DNA of 64,000 nucleotides from Rehmannia glutinosa (GCA_016081115.2 JABTTQ020001097.1:186001-250000); one strand, 5' to 3'; positions 12,948-25,400 are shown, counted from the stretch's first letter. Numbers and translations: made by a program. The notes: a model not told the origin generated them from the sequence alone.

Positions 12948-13719
12948 CACACCAAGAAGCATAAATTATTGTTGGGTTGTTACTAATATATGTTTCATTG
13001 AGTGATTGTAGACCTTTTTTTCCCTGAGGAGATTTTAGAGAATATAGCATAAATGACAGTTTTTTCTTTTTTGGTTTATTGACACGATCACTAATAACAG
13101 TGCTAATAGTTTAAATACTAGGTTTTGTCACAGTTGAGCTTGTCGGAGTGTTTTTCAATTTTCACGGCAAAATAATAGTTCTTGTTATCCATTTTCTCCT
13201 TCTTTATTCTCCTCCTAACTTTTTTCATATTTAAACCTCAAAATCTATAATTTTTTCCACTCATGGGAAATCTTACATGCGTTTTTCTCATAGCAATAAC
13301 GCATACACACTTTAATTTGCTACCAATCTTTTAGCTGAGCCTGGAAGAAGAACCAGATGCCCCTTTCTCCTTTTGCAAGTTCATTTTTCACAAAATCTGC
13401 ATGAAAAATAATATAAAAAAAAAGTAGAAATCCTTTTTACATTCATTCGATCATAAAGTTCAAAGATTATTATGCTCCAACTCTAGTTGATGGGAAAAGG
13501 GCAAAATGATAGAAATTTTCAGTGAGTGGAGGCACATGACAATTTCACATTTAAAAAATAGAAAAGAAAATATCTTGTCTTTTACGGTTGAGTTCATGCC
13601 ACCAAACTGGGCACTACCCAACTCCACACACAAAGTGACACATGTCACTTTTCCTCTATTTTGACAAGCCTATTTTGAAATGGGCAAACCAATTTATTAA
13701 AACCATTTTGTTTACAAAA
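12948..13719. other. AT-rich spacer before the viral insertion
   Basis: No gene seen. Part of it, especially after about 13650, may already belong to the viral leader, because the exact 5' junction of the pararetroviral copy cannot be set from sequence alone. Confidence 0.35.
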
Positions 13720-13836
13720 GCAAAATATAAAATGATTTCTGAATTTTTCAAAAATCATAATTAAAAAAAAAATTAATTGCGAAGTATTTAAACTAGCAAA
13801 ATATAAAATAATTTTTGATTTTTCAAAAATTTATGA
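13720..13836 (+). repeat. Imperfect tandem duplication ahead of the primer-binding site
   Basis: A segment beginning AGCAAAATATAAAATGATTT recurs about 76 bases on as AGCAAAATATAAAATAATTT, each followed by TTTTTCAAAAAT. It probably lies in the viral leader. Confidence 0.65.
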
Positions 13837-13858
13837 TTCCGCCAAACCGCCAAAAACT

Positions 13859-13870
13859 TGGTATCAGAGC
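13859..13870 (+). other. Primer-binding site for initiator tRNA-Met
   Basis: TGGTATCAGAGC is the classical complement of the 3' end of plant initiator tRNA-Met, used to prime minus-strand DNA synthesis in caulimovirids and many Copia elements. Here it precedes viral reading frames, fixing the conventional origin of the viral map. Confidence 0.85.
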
Positions 13871-13922
13871 CGTGTATACGGTTCTAAAATAAATTAATTG
13901 TTTTAAATATTTTTTTTAAAAC

Positions 13923-14135
13923 ATGCCTGGTTTAACTCTTGAGAAAGAAATTGAACTTCTCAAAGAAGAAAAGTTAGATTTGCTTGAACAAGCAAAAACT
14001 TTACAAGATATTTTGAGATCTCAATTGAGAGATCATGATGCTATATTTGAAGATCTTCAGATCTACATAACTAGAATAAATAACATTACTGATTATCTTG
14101 AGCAATTAAGAAATCTTAATGGAAATAGAAGATAA
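13923..14135 (+). CDS. Small coiled-coil ORF of the pararetrovirus (70 aa)
   Basis: First ORF after the primer-binding site. It is rich in Leu, Glu, Lys and Gln in heptad-like spacing, consistent with a coiled coil. Some caulimovirids have a small first ORF of unclear role in this place. It is intact in this copy, but the element as a whole is broken, so expression is doubtful. Confidence 0.6.
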   Translation: MPGLTLEKEIELLKEEKLDLLEQAKTLQDILRSQLRDHDAIFEDLQIYITRINNITDYLEQLRNLNGNRR

Positions 14136-14159
14136 GTAATTTTCTCGATGATCAACAAA

Positions 14160-14945
14160 TTATTTTCAAGAAAATACCGAGGGTTTTTACTCTAGTATTA
14201 TCTTTAAACAAGAAAAACTTTCAAAGATCGCACCACTCGCCTAGATCTGAAAAAGAACAAGTTTTTAACTTGCCAAAATTTATTCCCAAAATGATGAATA
14301 ATATTTTGAAAAGGAAAAATGAAATTTTTTATTGTATTTCTAGTAAAGAAATGCATATCGACATTTTCGATACAATCGGTAAGTGTTTATTTACCATTAA
14401 TTACTCGTGAAGAAATTAATAGTAAATTAGCCAAGATTCCTATAGATATTCGTACAAAAATTAGTGTTTTACATCTTGGAGCGATTAAAATACTAATCAA
14501 GCAGTAATTTAGAGAAGGAATAGATTCTCCCATAAAAATGGCCTTAATTGATAATCGAATTAAGGATAGAAAAGATTGTATTTTAGGTGCCGCACAAGGT
14601 AATTTAATTTACAACAAATTTATGTTCACGATTTATCCTAAGTTCGGATTGAGTTTAACAACCAAGAACTTAGATCAAGTCTTAAGTTTCATACATAAAT
14701 TTGAGAGATCGATTTAATGGACAAAGGCGATAAAGTTTTTAGCATAACTTATCTTGTAGGATATGCTTTAACCAATAGTCATCACAAGATTGACTATAAG
14801 AAAAAGAATACATTGAAATTGATGATGTATTTTACGATATTGGAAAGATTGAAGAAACAAAGTTTTTCAAATCACTCCCTTAGAAAACTCCCCTGGGCTA
14901 TTGACATAGCTAAAGAAAACGACTTATTGGTTCCAAACCAACGTT
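14160..14945 (+). pseudogene. Movement-protein-like region, disrupted
   Basis: Fragments in different frames, separated by stops, carry features of the caulimovirid cell-to-cell movement protein (30K superfamily), notably a short stretch around LHLGAIKILIK and a following ALIDNRI-like segment with its conserved Asp. Frame breaks include a stop near 14505. No full-length product is possible as given. Confidence 0.65.
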
Positions 14946-15402
14946 AAGTCATCATAAATATTCGGAGAACCCTCTAATAGAGAACTCCTAAAATCTATGT
15001 CTAAACGCATAGATTTATATTCCGAGAATTTTGAGAAAATAAAAAGAGTTCTTGGAAACGAGTAACTTTATGACACTTCCCGAGATTAAATCCTTGATTG
15101 AAATAAAGACTTATCAAGATTAGAGATCTTGAAAAAGATTTGAATCTTTTGAAAAGAGAGAAGAACTTTTAAAACCGGAGCATCTTGAGATTATTTTGGT
15201 AAGATTATTCAAAAAATCTCACGAAAAAATTGAGGATATCAAGAAAGATCCTTTAGTCATTACAAAGGAAGTTAAGATCTTGAAAAACTATTGAAAAAAT
15301 TGTTAGTTTTAAATATTCACCACCAAATCATTTTGTTGGTAATGAAGAATTAGGTTCATCAGGAAATCCAAACGCTTTAACCTGGCCTTTTCAACCTAAA
15401 AA

Positions 15403-16680
15403 ATGAGTTTTTCTGAAAAACTTGAAACCTATTTTTGGGAACATATTCTTGACCATCAAGAAGATATTAATGGTTTAGATCCTATTCAAGAACTTGTTAA
15501 GTTAATGACTTTTGATGAGTCAGGTATCATACAACAACTTGAAGAAAAACCTTTTCTTAAAACAATTTTTAATCTTGAAAGTGATACAGAAAAATGTTTT
15601 GTTCAAACTGAAGAAAGAAACTGGGAAACTGACAATGATCAAGAAACTAGTGATGATGAAAACCTAGACCAACCTCTAGGAAATTTTAGAATGAATAGAC
15701 AACCTAAAGCAGAAGATGCGGATGCATCTACTTCAAGAGATAAAAAGAGAAAAACACCAGAAGGTGTAAATTGGCCAAAAGAGCAAAACAAAACTCCTGA
15801 TCAAAAAGGAGGACTGATTCCTACACTCAATATAGATTGTGTAACCAAGGAATCTGAAAGAAGAAATTTGATTGACGCATGGGCAAGAGATATTAGTCTT
15901 CTTATTCAAACCAACCCAGATGCTTATGAAGAACCAAATACACTTCTTTTACTCATGGAGCATAAAACTGCGGTATTGCTCGTCTATGGTAAAAAATACC
16001 ACTTGGATAACAATAGGAAAAACTTCTAATATGATTTTTGAAGAAGTCATTAATAGTTTTTACACTATGTTCCTTGGTATTAACTTAACAACTGAACTTG
16101 TTCAGGAAAAATTAATCGAGCAAGATATTGCCGAATCGATTAGCAAATATGATACTTTGTGATATTTGTTTACTTGATGATTTTACTTGCGATTATGAGA
16201 AAAATCTTTATAAGCTTCCTCGGGATGAATATCCGTCTTTAGTTAGACAATATATTAAAAAACTCCTATTATAGGAGAGAGAGTTTTACAAGAATTTGAA
16301 AAACAAGCAATCGATGTAAAAATGTTTTCATTAGGTTTTGCAGTACGCATTGCCAAAAAAGAAATTGCATCAATTTGCGAGCTTTCTAGTAAACAAAAAA
16401 GTTTAAAACGTTTTAACAAAAAATGTTGTGATAAATTAATAGAAGAAAAGTCTACAGCTTATGGTTGTATTACGCCAAAGAAAAGTTATTTCAAGAAAAA
16501 ATACAAAAGAAAGTATAAATGGAAAAAGAAAAGAAAAACTTTTAAACTGAAAATACTTTAGAAAGAAAGTCATTCCTAAAAACGATTCTAAAGACAAGAG
16601 TAAATTTTGTCCTAAAGGAAAAAGAATTGCGGATGTTGGATCGAATGAGCAAGGACATTATGCTAATGAATGTCCTAATA
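15403..16680 (+). pseudogene. Capsid-protein region with CCHC knuckle, disrupted
   Basis: An acidic N-terminal ORF (15403-16029, 208 aa) is followed by overlapping shorter frames to 16162 and 16561, ending in a strongly basic Lys/Arg tract. A zinc-knuckle remnant with GHYANEC at about 16651-16671 follows. An acidic N-terminus, basic C-terminus and CCHC finger in this order are typical of caulimovirid capsid proteins. Stops and shifts split the region. Confidence 0.75.
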
Positions 16681-16713
16681 GAAGAGATTTCCCTAACAAG
16701 GTAAAACTTCTTA

Positions 16714-18850
16714 GTGAGGTTCTTGAATCATTTCCAGAGTTCGAACCAGTCGAAGAAATTTTTGACAATGAAACAGAAGTTTTCACTTTTGAAACTATCA
16801 TTGAATCTGATGGAAATAATTCAGAGGATTCATCACAATCTTCAGATTGAAGAAGTTTCTTGGAAAAATTTAGATTCTGATTTGGAACAAAATTGTATGG
16901 GAAACCGTACAAATCCAAATAGCATCTATATTAAAGGTCAGCTTAAATTCTCTGGATATAAGCTAATCAATTTACATTGTTATGTAGATACAGGTGCTAG
17001 CCTTTGCATAGCTAGTAAATATGTTATTCCTGAAGAACATTGGGAACAAGCACCTTACCCCATAAAGGTAAAAGTTGCGAATGGCGATACAATTCTAATT
17101 AATAAAGTCTCAGAAAGACATAAAAATTAGAATTGCAGGGAAATATTTCATATTCCAACTATTTATCAACAAGAATCGTATTGATCTTATTCTTGAAACA
17201 ATTTGTCAATTATATGAACCCTTCATACAATTTACGACGAGAATAAGTTTTACTCTTGAGAATGAGCCTATTATCATTTCAAAAGTAAAAAGGCTTTCTC
17301 AATTGGTAAACCTGGTTTTCTTGAGTTTATGAAAAAGAATTCAAAACTCAAAACCACGGGCTATTAATATTACTCCCGAAAAAATAGAAGAAGTCCACAC
17401 TTTTCAACAGGGGGGAGATGATATTAAAGAAGAAAAAATTTTCAATTTAAATTGAAAAATTTAGTATTATAGAACAACTACTTGACAAAGTTTGTTCAAA
17501 ATCCTATAGATCCTAATAAGTCTAAACAATGGATGAGAGCATCCATAAAACTCTTAGATCCTACGAAAATAGTCGGGGTTAAGCCCATGATCTATAGTCT
17601 GGGACAGAGAAGAATTTACCAAACAGATAAGTGAACTTTTAGAGTTAAAACTTATCACACCTAGCAAATCTCCTCACATGTCTCCAAACTTTCTTAGTTG
17701 AAAATGCGGCGAAAAAGAAGAGGAAAAAAGAGAATGGTTGTCAACTATAAAGCAATCAATCCGCTACTATAGGAGATAGCCATAACCTTCCTAACAAAGA
17801 TGAACTATTAACCCTCATTCGAGGAAAAAAGATCTTTAGTTCATTTGATTGTAAGTCTGGTTTTTGGCAAGTATTGTTAGATGAAGAATCAAAACCGCTA
17901 ACAGCTTTTACTTGTCCAGATGGACTTTTTCAGTGGAACGTTGTTCCATTCGGATTAAAACAAGCACCGGCTATTTTTCAGAGACATATGCAAAATGCAT
18001 TACGAGGTTTTGAAAAATTCTGTTGTGTTTATGTTGATGACATTCTTGTTTTTAGTATAAATGAGAATGAGCACTTTAAGCATGTTGCTACTGTATTAAA
18101 AAGAATAGAACAATTAGGCATTATTCTTTCTAAGAAAAAAGCCCAACTATTTAAAACAAAGATTAATTTTTTAGGCTTAGAAATTGAGGAAGGAACACAT
18201 TGTCCTCAAAACCATATTTTGGAGCATTTGCATAAATTTCCTGATCAACTGCAGGATAAAAAACAACTTCAGAGATTTTTAGGAGTCTTAACTTATGCTG
18301 AAAGTTATATTCCTAGATTAGCTGAAATAAGAAAGCCGTTGCAGGCAAAGCTAAAAAATGATCATATTTGGAATTGGACCAATTCTGATACTGATTATAT
18401 TGGGAAGATAAAAAAGAAATTAGTACAATTTCCTAAACTTTATCATCCTAATCCCGATGATCAATTGATCATCGAAACAGACGCCTTCTCATTCTTTCCG
18501 GGAGGTGTATTAAAGGCAAAGTACAAAATACTTTAGAAGAAAAAATTTGCAGGTATACTTCTGGTAGTTTCAAAGCAGCAGAATTAAATTATCATAGCAA
18601 TGAAAAGGAGTATTTATCAGTTTTAAGAGTCATTAAAAAATTCTCAGCATATTTAACTCCAGTTAAGTTTATTGTTCGTACTGACAATAAAAACTTCACA
18701 TATTTCCTTAAACTAAAAATTACAGAGATTATAAACAAGGAAGACTTGTTAGATGGCAAATGTGGTTTTCTCATTATGAATTTGATGTAGAACATATTGC
18801 AGCAATAAAAATGTTCTTCACGATTGTTTAACCCGAGAATTTGTTACATG
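16714..18850 (+). pseudogene. Protease-reverse transcriptase-RNase H region, disrupted
   Basis: The aspartic protease signature YVDTGAS lies at about 16981-17001 within a 138-aa frame. The RT region follows, broken up to about 17870 and then open from 17874 to 18536. It includes the palm motif YVDD at 18030-18041, the preceding FGLKQAPAIFQR segment and the FLG element. RNase H fragments continue to about 18850, with an AELNYHSNEKE-type stretch and a DNKN-type acidic residue. Several frame breaks prevent a full polyprotein. Confidence 0.85.
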
Positions 18851-19349
18851 ATTGCGGGAACAATTCCGTTTAGAGGAAATAAATTAGGGCCTAAAAACCC
18901 GGGAACTAATTGTTCTTATCAAGAATCTCGACTATTCAAAAATAGCAGATGGATGAAATCGACAACTTCGTCTCAAAAAAAGGTTCTTGAAACCGAATTG
19001 CGTTTATCTCGCAAAACCGGAATTACTCGAGTCTTCACTGAGCGAACAAAAGGTTAATTTCGAACCTCACAGTAGCAATACCGCAAATCACGAATCTAGT
19101 CAGGAACTACGGGTCTCCGGTAAAGACTTACCAAATCCTCGTTATCCCCAAGCACTTTGGGAAAAAGTAAAGTTGAGGTACAAACCTCACCAAAGTTGGC
19201 TATTCCAACAAACTTATTACTCCGGAAGATTTTGTTCTTGGGTTACGCCCTGGAACATCTTCCATTGGAATTGGGATTCAACACCCAAGTCAAAAATCTA
19301 AATCTCACGATTTAGTTTTCTCGAAAGAGAAAAAGGAGATTCCAACTCC

Positions 19350-20398
19350 GCAAAATTATTATGTAGTATTTAATGGACCAAACCCAGGAATATACACATC
19401 TTGGGCCAAAGCCTCATTTGCTATAAAAGGATTTAATGTTGTTCATAAAAATTCAAATCCTTTGCGGAAGCTTAAATGAAGCTAATTGCTTTACCACCAT
19501 TCTTGAGATCGCACCATTAGAAATCATTTACGAACAAGAGACTCTTAAGTTTCGAAAACTTTTTCTCGATCGCTTAAGAAATCTCCGAGAAAAATGAAAA
19601 CATTGGGAAGAATTTATTCAATTCCCAAAAAACCAAACTTTGAAAACAAAGAAAAATTTAATCTCTCAAATCGAGATTTCATCGAAATCTTTGCCAAAGC
19701 ACGAAAGGCTGGTACAAAGTCTCTACTTGAGGAAAGATTTTTCACCACCGATAAAAAAGATATCAGCTATTTCAATTTTATTGAAGGGGCAGATCCAGAA
19801 CTGGTTTACAAGGCCTTTAATTGTGGACTAGTTAAAAATATTTATCCTTCAAAAAATCTATTGGAGGTCAAAGAATTCCCTGAAGAATTCAAGAAAGCCA
19901 TCAAAACTTTCAGAACAAAGGTCCTAAAACAAGCGGATCGAAATATCTTCATAAGTGTCTCAAGTACAATATGCGACTGGGACGAAGAAGAACAATTTAT
20001 GAGTCCTTATCATTATATCGAAATTGGTATAGCTAGGGAGCAAGCAAGTTACCATCCCTCCGAACAGATGGAAACAACAGTCTTTGTACAAAGACAGGAT
20101 CTCATTCCTCTTCGTGTTAGAGGATTAGAAAAAGTGATTAACAAATTGCTAAAATTAAATGATGAAAGCAATATTAAAGTTAATTCATCAGTAAAGAAAA
20201 GGTCATCATGTGCTCATGGTCACCAAAAATTATTTCGAAAAAGATATTGAGACTATTCTTTGGTTTGAAGAAAAATTCAAAAAGCGACAAATTCACATAG
20301 GCAACGGGACCCCTTACTTCGCATGTCAATTACTCCGAGAAAACTTCAAAGGCATGAGTGCAATTTTTGCATACATGAAAAAGAAAAGCCGAGATTGA
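19350..20398 (+). pseudogene. Inclusion-body/translation transactivator-like region
   Basis: A leading fragment with the VFNGPNPGIYTSWAKA motif of the Cauli_VI domain lies at about 19365-19415, but in a frame broken from what follows. The main frame is 19594-20250 (218 aa), with a further overlapping fragment to 20398. Position after RNase H and before the pregenomic promoter matches ORF VI of caulimoviruses, whose product permits reinitiation on polycistronic viral RNA. Overall the region is truncated and frame-shifted. Confidence 0.75.
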
Positions 20399-20450
20399 CG
20401 GGAATACAAAGAAGTGAAGACTGTTTTGTCGGCCCATTTCAAAAGAAAAG

Positions 20451-20550
20451 ACATGTGAACCATCACTGAGCAACTCACATGGGTGGGCTCGGATAAAAAG
20501 AAGACAAAGACATGTGAACTAACAAACTCACATGGGAGGTCGGATAAAAA
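20451..20550 (+). repeat. Duplicated enhancer-like block upstream of the viral TATA box
   Basis: Two near-copies, 20451-20500 and 20510-20550, each run from ACATGTGAAC through ACTCACATGGG to CGGATAAAAA. They sit just upstream of the TATA box, where caulimovirid promoters carry their activating elements. Confidence 0.7.
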
Positions 20551-20551
20551 T

Positions 20552-20592
20552 CGTCATGCATGACGTTTTTGAGGATCCTTCATCTATAAAAG
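20552..20592 (+). promoter_or_regulatory. 35S-like viral promoter core
   Basis: A CGTCA/TGACG pair at 20552-20565 forms a palindrome CGTCATGCATGACG resembling the TGACG units of as-1 elements. The TATA box TATAAAAG follows at 20585-20592. Spacing and order match pregenomic RNA promoters of Caulimoviridae. Activity in this plant is unknown. Confidence 0.75.
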
Positions 20593-20763
20593 GACTTCAT
20601 AGTTTAGGGAGAGGGACGGCTCGAACAACCTCACCTTGTATCTTTTCTTTTCAACCTTGTATCTTTCCTTTCAACATGTTTAGCTAAGAAAAGCCTTCAG
20701 ATAGAAATTGGGAACTTTTCCTTATGGAGAAGAACTCTTGTATCCTTGTAATATATTTCTTTG

Positions 20764-20769
20764 AATAAA
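20764..20769 (+). terminator. Viral poly(A) signal AATAAA
   Basis: AATAAA lies about 175 bases after the TATA box. Caulimovirid RNAs pass the signal once and stop at it on the second pass, so promoter-proximal placement is expected. Confidence 0.65.
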
Positions 20770-20871
20770 AATTGTTTTTCATCTACCAAATGTCCATTTT
20801 TCGCAAATACATCCGAATAGTCCAAATTTTAGGGAAAGTAGCACGCAGGCGGGAGCGCCGCGAATAGTACC

Positions 20872-21010
20872 TTCCGGATTGATGAAAACGAGGAAGAAAT
20901 ACAGAGACAAAAGGAGATTTGAAAATAGCGGTAAATATAATCAAGGTACAAGATGTTCTAATCTTGGAAAAATTTATCCAGAATTATCTATCCTTCGTAT
21001 TTTTAATTAT
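20872..21010 (+). other. Possible further viral fragment with basic coding
   Basis: One frame from about 20881 reads as a Lys/Arg-rich stretch (RKKYRDKRRFENSGKYNQ), similar in character to the basic end of the viral capsid region. It directly follows the end of the main copy. It is short and could be chance. Confidence 0.25.
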
Positions 21011-22055
21011 TGATTAAAACCAAATCAAATTACACTAACATCACCATGTATTCGGTAATAGCAAGATTTTTTTTGTAATAGCAAAAAGCCCCACTTGGGT
21101 GCCACCCAAGTGGATGTCATCGAATCAACCGTCTTTTACGTGTCATATTACATTTGGGTGGAATCTTTTGTTTGTTTTTTTCATGTGGTTTTCAGCAACC
21201 AAATTGAAAATTGATAATTTCTGGAATCTTGAATTGTCATGATATTCATTTATATCGTATGATAAGACTCTTCATAAGCATATTTAATTTATAGTATATC
21301 TGTGTCAAACACAAGTGGAATATATTTTCCTTTCCTTCCAATCAATAATAATTTATATTTTTAACCAAACAAATATTTGAATCAAAAGATACTAATTAAA
21401 TCTAAAAAAGCTCTTTGTATCCGAAGCTACCCAGGTGAAAGTGCCATGCAATTATTTCAAAATGTCACAAGTCCGCGAGGAACCAAATTCTTTCTTTACC
21501 CTATTTTTACACCCAAAAAAAGAAGGCAAAAAGATAAAATAACAATAGTAGTAGTAACTAAAACTTAGTTTCAGGAACTCGTAGTACCAAGTTCAAACTA
21601 GATTGCCATAGAACACCATATAGACAGAAATGTATATACACACATACAGATGATAAGAGTGTTACTCCAAATTTAGGCAACATATATTAACATGGATATA
21701 ATCAGCTCACTTGTTGGACAAGTAAATCGACATAAATGATCTGCTTGCTGATCTCCACAAGCTGCGTAGGCCTTATATACATTACAACAAAAGACACAGC
21801 TCAATTCTTCAACAAGATAACGGCTGTTTTTCCGTAATCCTACCTGCAACGCCACAAAAAAGAAGGTGATCAACAAGTTATCATTACTGTCTAAAACTTC
21901 TGCTAGCGTTCAAACAAGCGGACCTAGAAATATCAGACATTTACCAAGAAAGCTACATGCAAAGGCATACTTAGGATGTAAATAGGACAGTTTCACTCAA
22001 GGAATCATTTCAGCCACTTCACTTGAACTAACCCAGTAAAGATCCTTTAAATTAT
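21011..22055. other. Spacer; possible 3' UTR exon of the MBD gene
   Basis: No protein gene recognised. On the minus strand a pyrimidine-rich acceptor (TTGCAG) at about 21845 precedes a 67-aa open stretch to 21673. It could be an untranslated exon downstream of the MBD gene, but nothing proves it. Confidence 0.3.
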
Positions 22056-22286
22056 GGGTTAATTACAGAAAATACCCTTTAGGTTTAGCCTAATTAACCA
22101 ATTGAAACTACAAATACCCACTTGGGATTTGTTTCTATTTTACAAATTACACCTCAAGAGGGGTATTTGTTAAGCAAATGCAAACCTCAAGGAGTGTTTG
22201 TAATTTCTTGCGAGTATTTGTAAATTTGAAGATAATTGGATTTTTGTAATTGGACTAAACCTCAGGGGTAGTTTTTGTAATTTACC
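22056..22286. mobile_element. AATTACAAAAACTACC-family MITE, downstream of the MBD gene
   Basis: Left end GGGTTAATTACAGAAAATAC with AGGTTTAGCCTAATTA. Right end inverted: GTTTTTGTAATTTACC preceded by GACTAAACCTC. Flanks TTAAATTAT and TCAAATTAA agree at 7 of 9 positions, compatible with a MULE-type 9-bp duplication. Confidence 0.65.
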
Positions 22287-22421
22287 TCAAATTAATGTAT
22301 AGCAATTGTGGAATTATAGGCAGCATGATGCAATTAGTAAATATCATAACAATCTGCATTCGAATTCTTACATCAACGTGAGAAAAGTTACCCGTGAGAA
22401 GCATGTGATTACGCACAAGAA

Positions 22422-25400
22422 TCAGAAATCATGAGGATACATTGACAGACCCCCACCGAAATGCCCAGATATTTTGGCCTTGCACGTTGGACACATATAT
22501 CCTATAGAATCTGATGGTGTTTCTGATTCAATACCCTCGAGTTTGAACTCTGTCCTACACCAGACACACACAGTTAACTGATTTGCATCCAACGTATTCA
22601 GCATAACTTCCTCTGAACCGAATCCAACTGAAGAATTAAATCCATTTTCTATCCCACCGTCATTTCCCAAATTCATCGAGCTCTCTGGCAAAGATGGCAA
22701 CTCTTGAACATTCATATAACCGTACTTATAGGGCTCTATATCATCAAACCTCAGTTCTTCAAACCCCGTAACATTCTCAAGCTTCTGATCAGCTACAGAA
22801 AATTCAAGTTCTCTCTGCCAATGAGCATAGTAGAAAAATTAAATCAGATCCGTTAAACATATAAGAAACTAGTGTGTCTGCTTTTCATCTATAATGAGGT
22901 GGATAAATTGATAAATTTTTCTAATTCATGTATAAAATAAATAAACATACAGAGCTGACAGATGCTTTTTAGACAAGTAAAAGCTAAAAAATTGAGCTGG
23001 CTCTCCATCTAAGGGATAGTTACTTTAATCAGCAGTAATCGCGTGGCGAAACTAAGTGAATCTATGCTTAACTCAGCACTAAATGAATAGGATATGCATA
23101 ACAAAAATCTTAATTTTTTAAAGAGTGTAAGTCGAAATACTTCTGTTATCATGATTAGTATAACAGTGAACAGAAGATAATTAAGTCCAATTTCAAAAAC
23201 ATCACGCCAAGAAACACAGAGCTAAACCAGCAGCAATAAAGTTCTTACTTGAGCAGCAATTCAAAGATTGAATATGTAGCCAGACTATATACAGGTACTC
23301 ACGTTCTCAATAATATCTTCCAAAAAGGAGACAAGATACAGAGAAATCATCAAAATTCACAGATTACTCAACCATTATGCTACCTTATCTGACACAGAAT
23401 CAAACGAGGGGAAGAACTGAAATGATTGGGCCAAGGGCACAGAGGAAACGCCATCCTGGAAAACAATATCTCCAACAGTTAGCCCAGGTGTATCTTCTAG
23501 ATGATCATCACTTGGCTTCAAACATCTGTTTCCGTAACTCATACCCAAACTACTATGTTCATAGTTCTCAATTTCACTTGACCCTGCTGGCTCTAAGTCA
23601 TTTATGCAACTGGCATCCATCTTAATGTTCACATTCCATGTAAAATCATTTATGTCCACGTCATGATTCTCACTCGTGATTTTATGATCACGATTCAAGT
23701 CTTCACCCACAGCTCTCTCAGCACTGAAGTCCTCTTCTTGAATTTTAACAGGATCAGAACTCAAATTTCCGTCATGATCACTGGGGGCTGCATGAGTTTC
23801 TTCTAATCTCAATACACTAGCAGAGTGATCTGTTATGGCTTGTTCACCAGTTCCAATGGTTGGAGATTCAAAAATAGAATTTTGAGCAATTTCAATTAAG
23901 GCATCCATTTTCGACGATCTTGGCGGCACTGCATCTTGCAATGGAGATTCCGAATTTTTTTGGACATCTTCAGGAACAGCTAGTTCATTAGAATGTTTTC
24001 CGGAGTTCCTCACATGGATGCCTACATGACCATTATAACTACGTCTTTCCTGAAAAACCTTGTGACAGAACTGGCATTCATATTTTCCATCGTTGATTAT
24101 CACACCCTCTCCAACAGGTGTCCCAAACTTGTATCTTTTAGTAGTCTTCTGGTGGAACGAGAAGAGATGCTGCAAATACAAATTCTTCTCATCAAATGTC
24201 AGGTTGCATTTGAAACATTCAAAGATGTCCTTAACTTGAACTTCAGGGAGGTTTTCTATGCCCATCAAGCAATCATCATTCTCATGTGAATTGGATGCAT
24301 TTCCAGCCAGAGTTGAATGGACTACTATATCACGCGCCATAACGTTCGACTTGTCAGCAGGACATGCATTCTGTCACAGCTCCAGTTAACCTCATCTTAT
24401 AAAGATTTGCGAAAATGAAAATATAGATATTTGCATGATTACCTTTCCAGAAGACAAGACATAAGCTTCCTGAATGCTGCAAGTCTTTTGATCCCTTTGT
24501 TGATTTGCATCATTACCCCCAAAATAGGATTTCAAAAAAGATGCAGCCTCTTTGCATGACATAAATTGTTGTCCAGTAGGGCTGGAAAACATATGAAGAA
24601 TAATCAAAATTAGAAGATGAAGATAACTTAAGCAAGCTACACAAAGATGAAATCACAACTGGAAACTGTTACAACTGGTCGAAAAATAACAAATTAAACT
24701 GACATTACAGAGAGTATGCACAATTGCACATGTGTGTATATATATACAGGTTGAGCCTAAAAATCCTCTTTCTCTGCACTCAATACAGAGAGTGCGCACA
24801 CATTTATCAAGTGATACTCTACAATGATGCATGCTAGAATAAAGCAATTAATGAAGAACATTTTGAATGCCACCACCTTATGCATCTGCGGCAATAAACA
24901 GAGACGCGGTAATCACGTCTCCTGAGGCCAAGCAAGAGTTTCCAGCCAATCGGCAGTGCATCTCCTAACAGACCAGCATCCACATACTTCCTCTTCTTCC
25001 TCCTGCTACACCACTGTCCTTCCAAACCACTCAAAAACCCCAAAACATCCTCCTCAGTCTCCAACCCCACCGTCCTCCTCTTCAACTCTTCGCCGTACAA
25101 CTCATCCCCCTTCTTCTCCAATTCCGCAAAATCCACCACCTCACCTTTACCATTCACCTCCTGCAGCTCTATTCCAACTCCATTCTCCAGAAGCTTCTTT
25201 TTATTCAAATTCTTGCTCTTCCTCACCCTCTTGCGCTTAATTTTCAATTTTTCTTCTAACCCTAGAAACCCTAAGTCCGTATGTGCCGCCGCCTCATCTT
25301 TCGGAGGTTCCTGCGGCGGTAGCGGTGGCGGAGGGGGAGGGTTGTGGTTGCCGTTTAGGAAGTGTTTGAGGAAATGGACAATAGAGTGACTTACGGGATC

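Larger units (their letters stand above)
13720..20850 (+). mobile_element. Endogenous pararetrovirus (Caulimoviridae), one near-complete decayed copy
   Basis: Gene content in order: tRNA-Met primer-binding site, a short coiled-coil ORF, movement-protein-like remnants, an acidic-to-basic capsid region with a CCHC knuckle, aspartic protease, reverse transcriptase, RNase H, a transactivator-like ORF, then a 35S-like TATA promoter and poly(A) signal. A separate transactivator frame is typical of Caulimovirus, Soymovirus, Solendovirus and relatives rather than badnaviruses; I cannot assign a genus. The length, about 7.1 kb, suits a single genome opened in its leader. Multiple stops and frame breaks lie in the movement, capsid and polymerase regions, so it appears non-functional. 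No LTRs or integrase are seen, which argues against a Copia or Gypsy element. Confidence 0.9.

Noticed and set aside
13859..13870. Copia or Gypsy LTR retrotransposon suggested by the tRNA-Met primer site
   Set aside because: No LTRs flank the region. The coding order with a transactivator-like frame, lack of integrase and promoter near the 3' end indicate a pararetrovirus.
23290..23325. Possible micro-exon before a GTGAGT donor in the MBD gene
   Set aside because: The flanking exons join directly in phase 0; the candidate acceptor would give a 14-base exon that breaks the frame.
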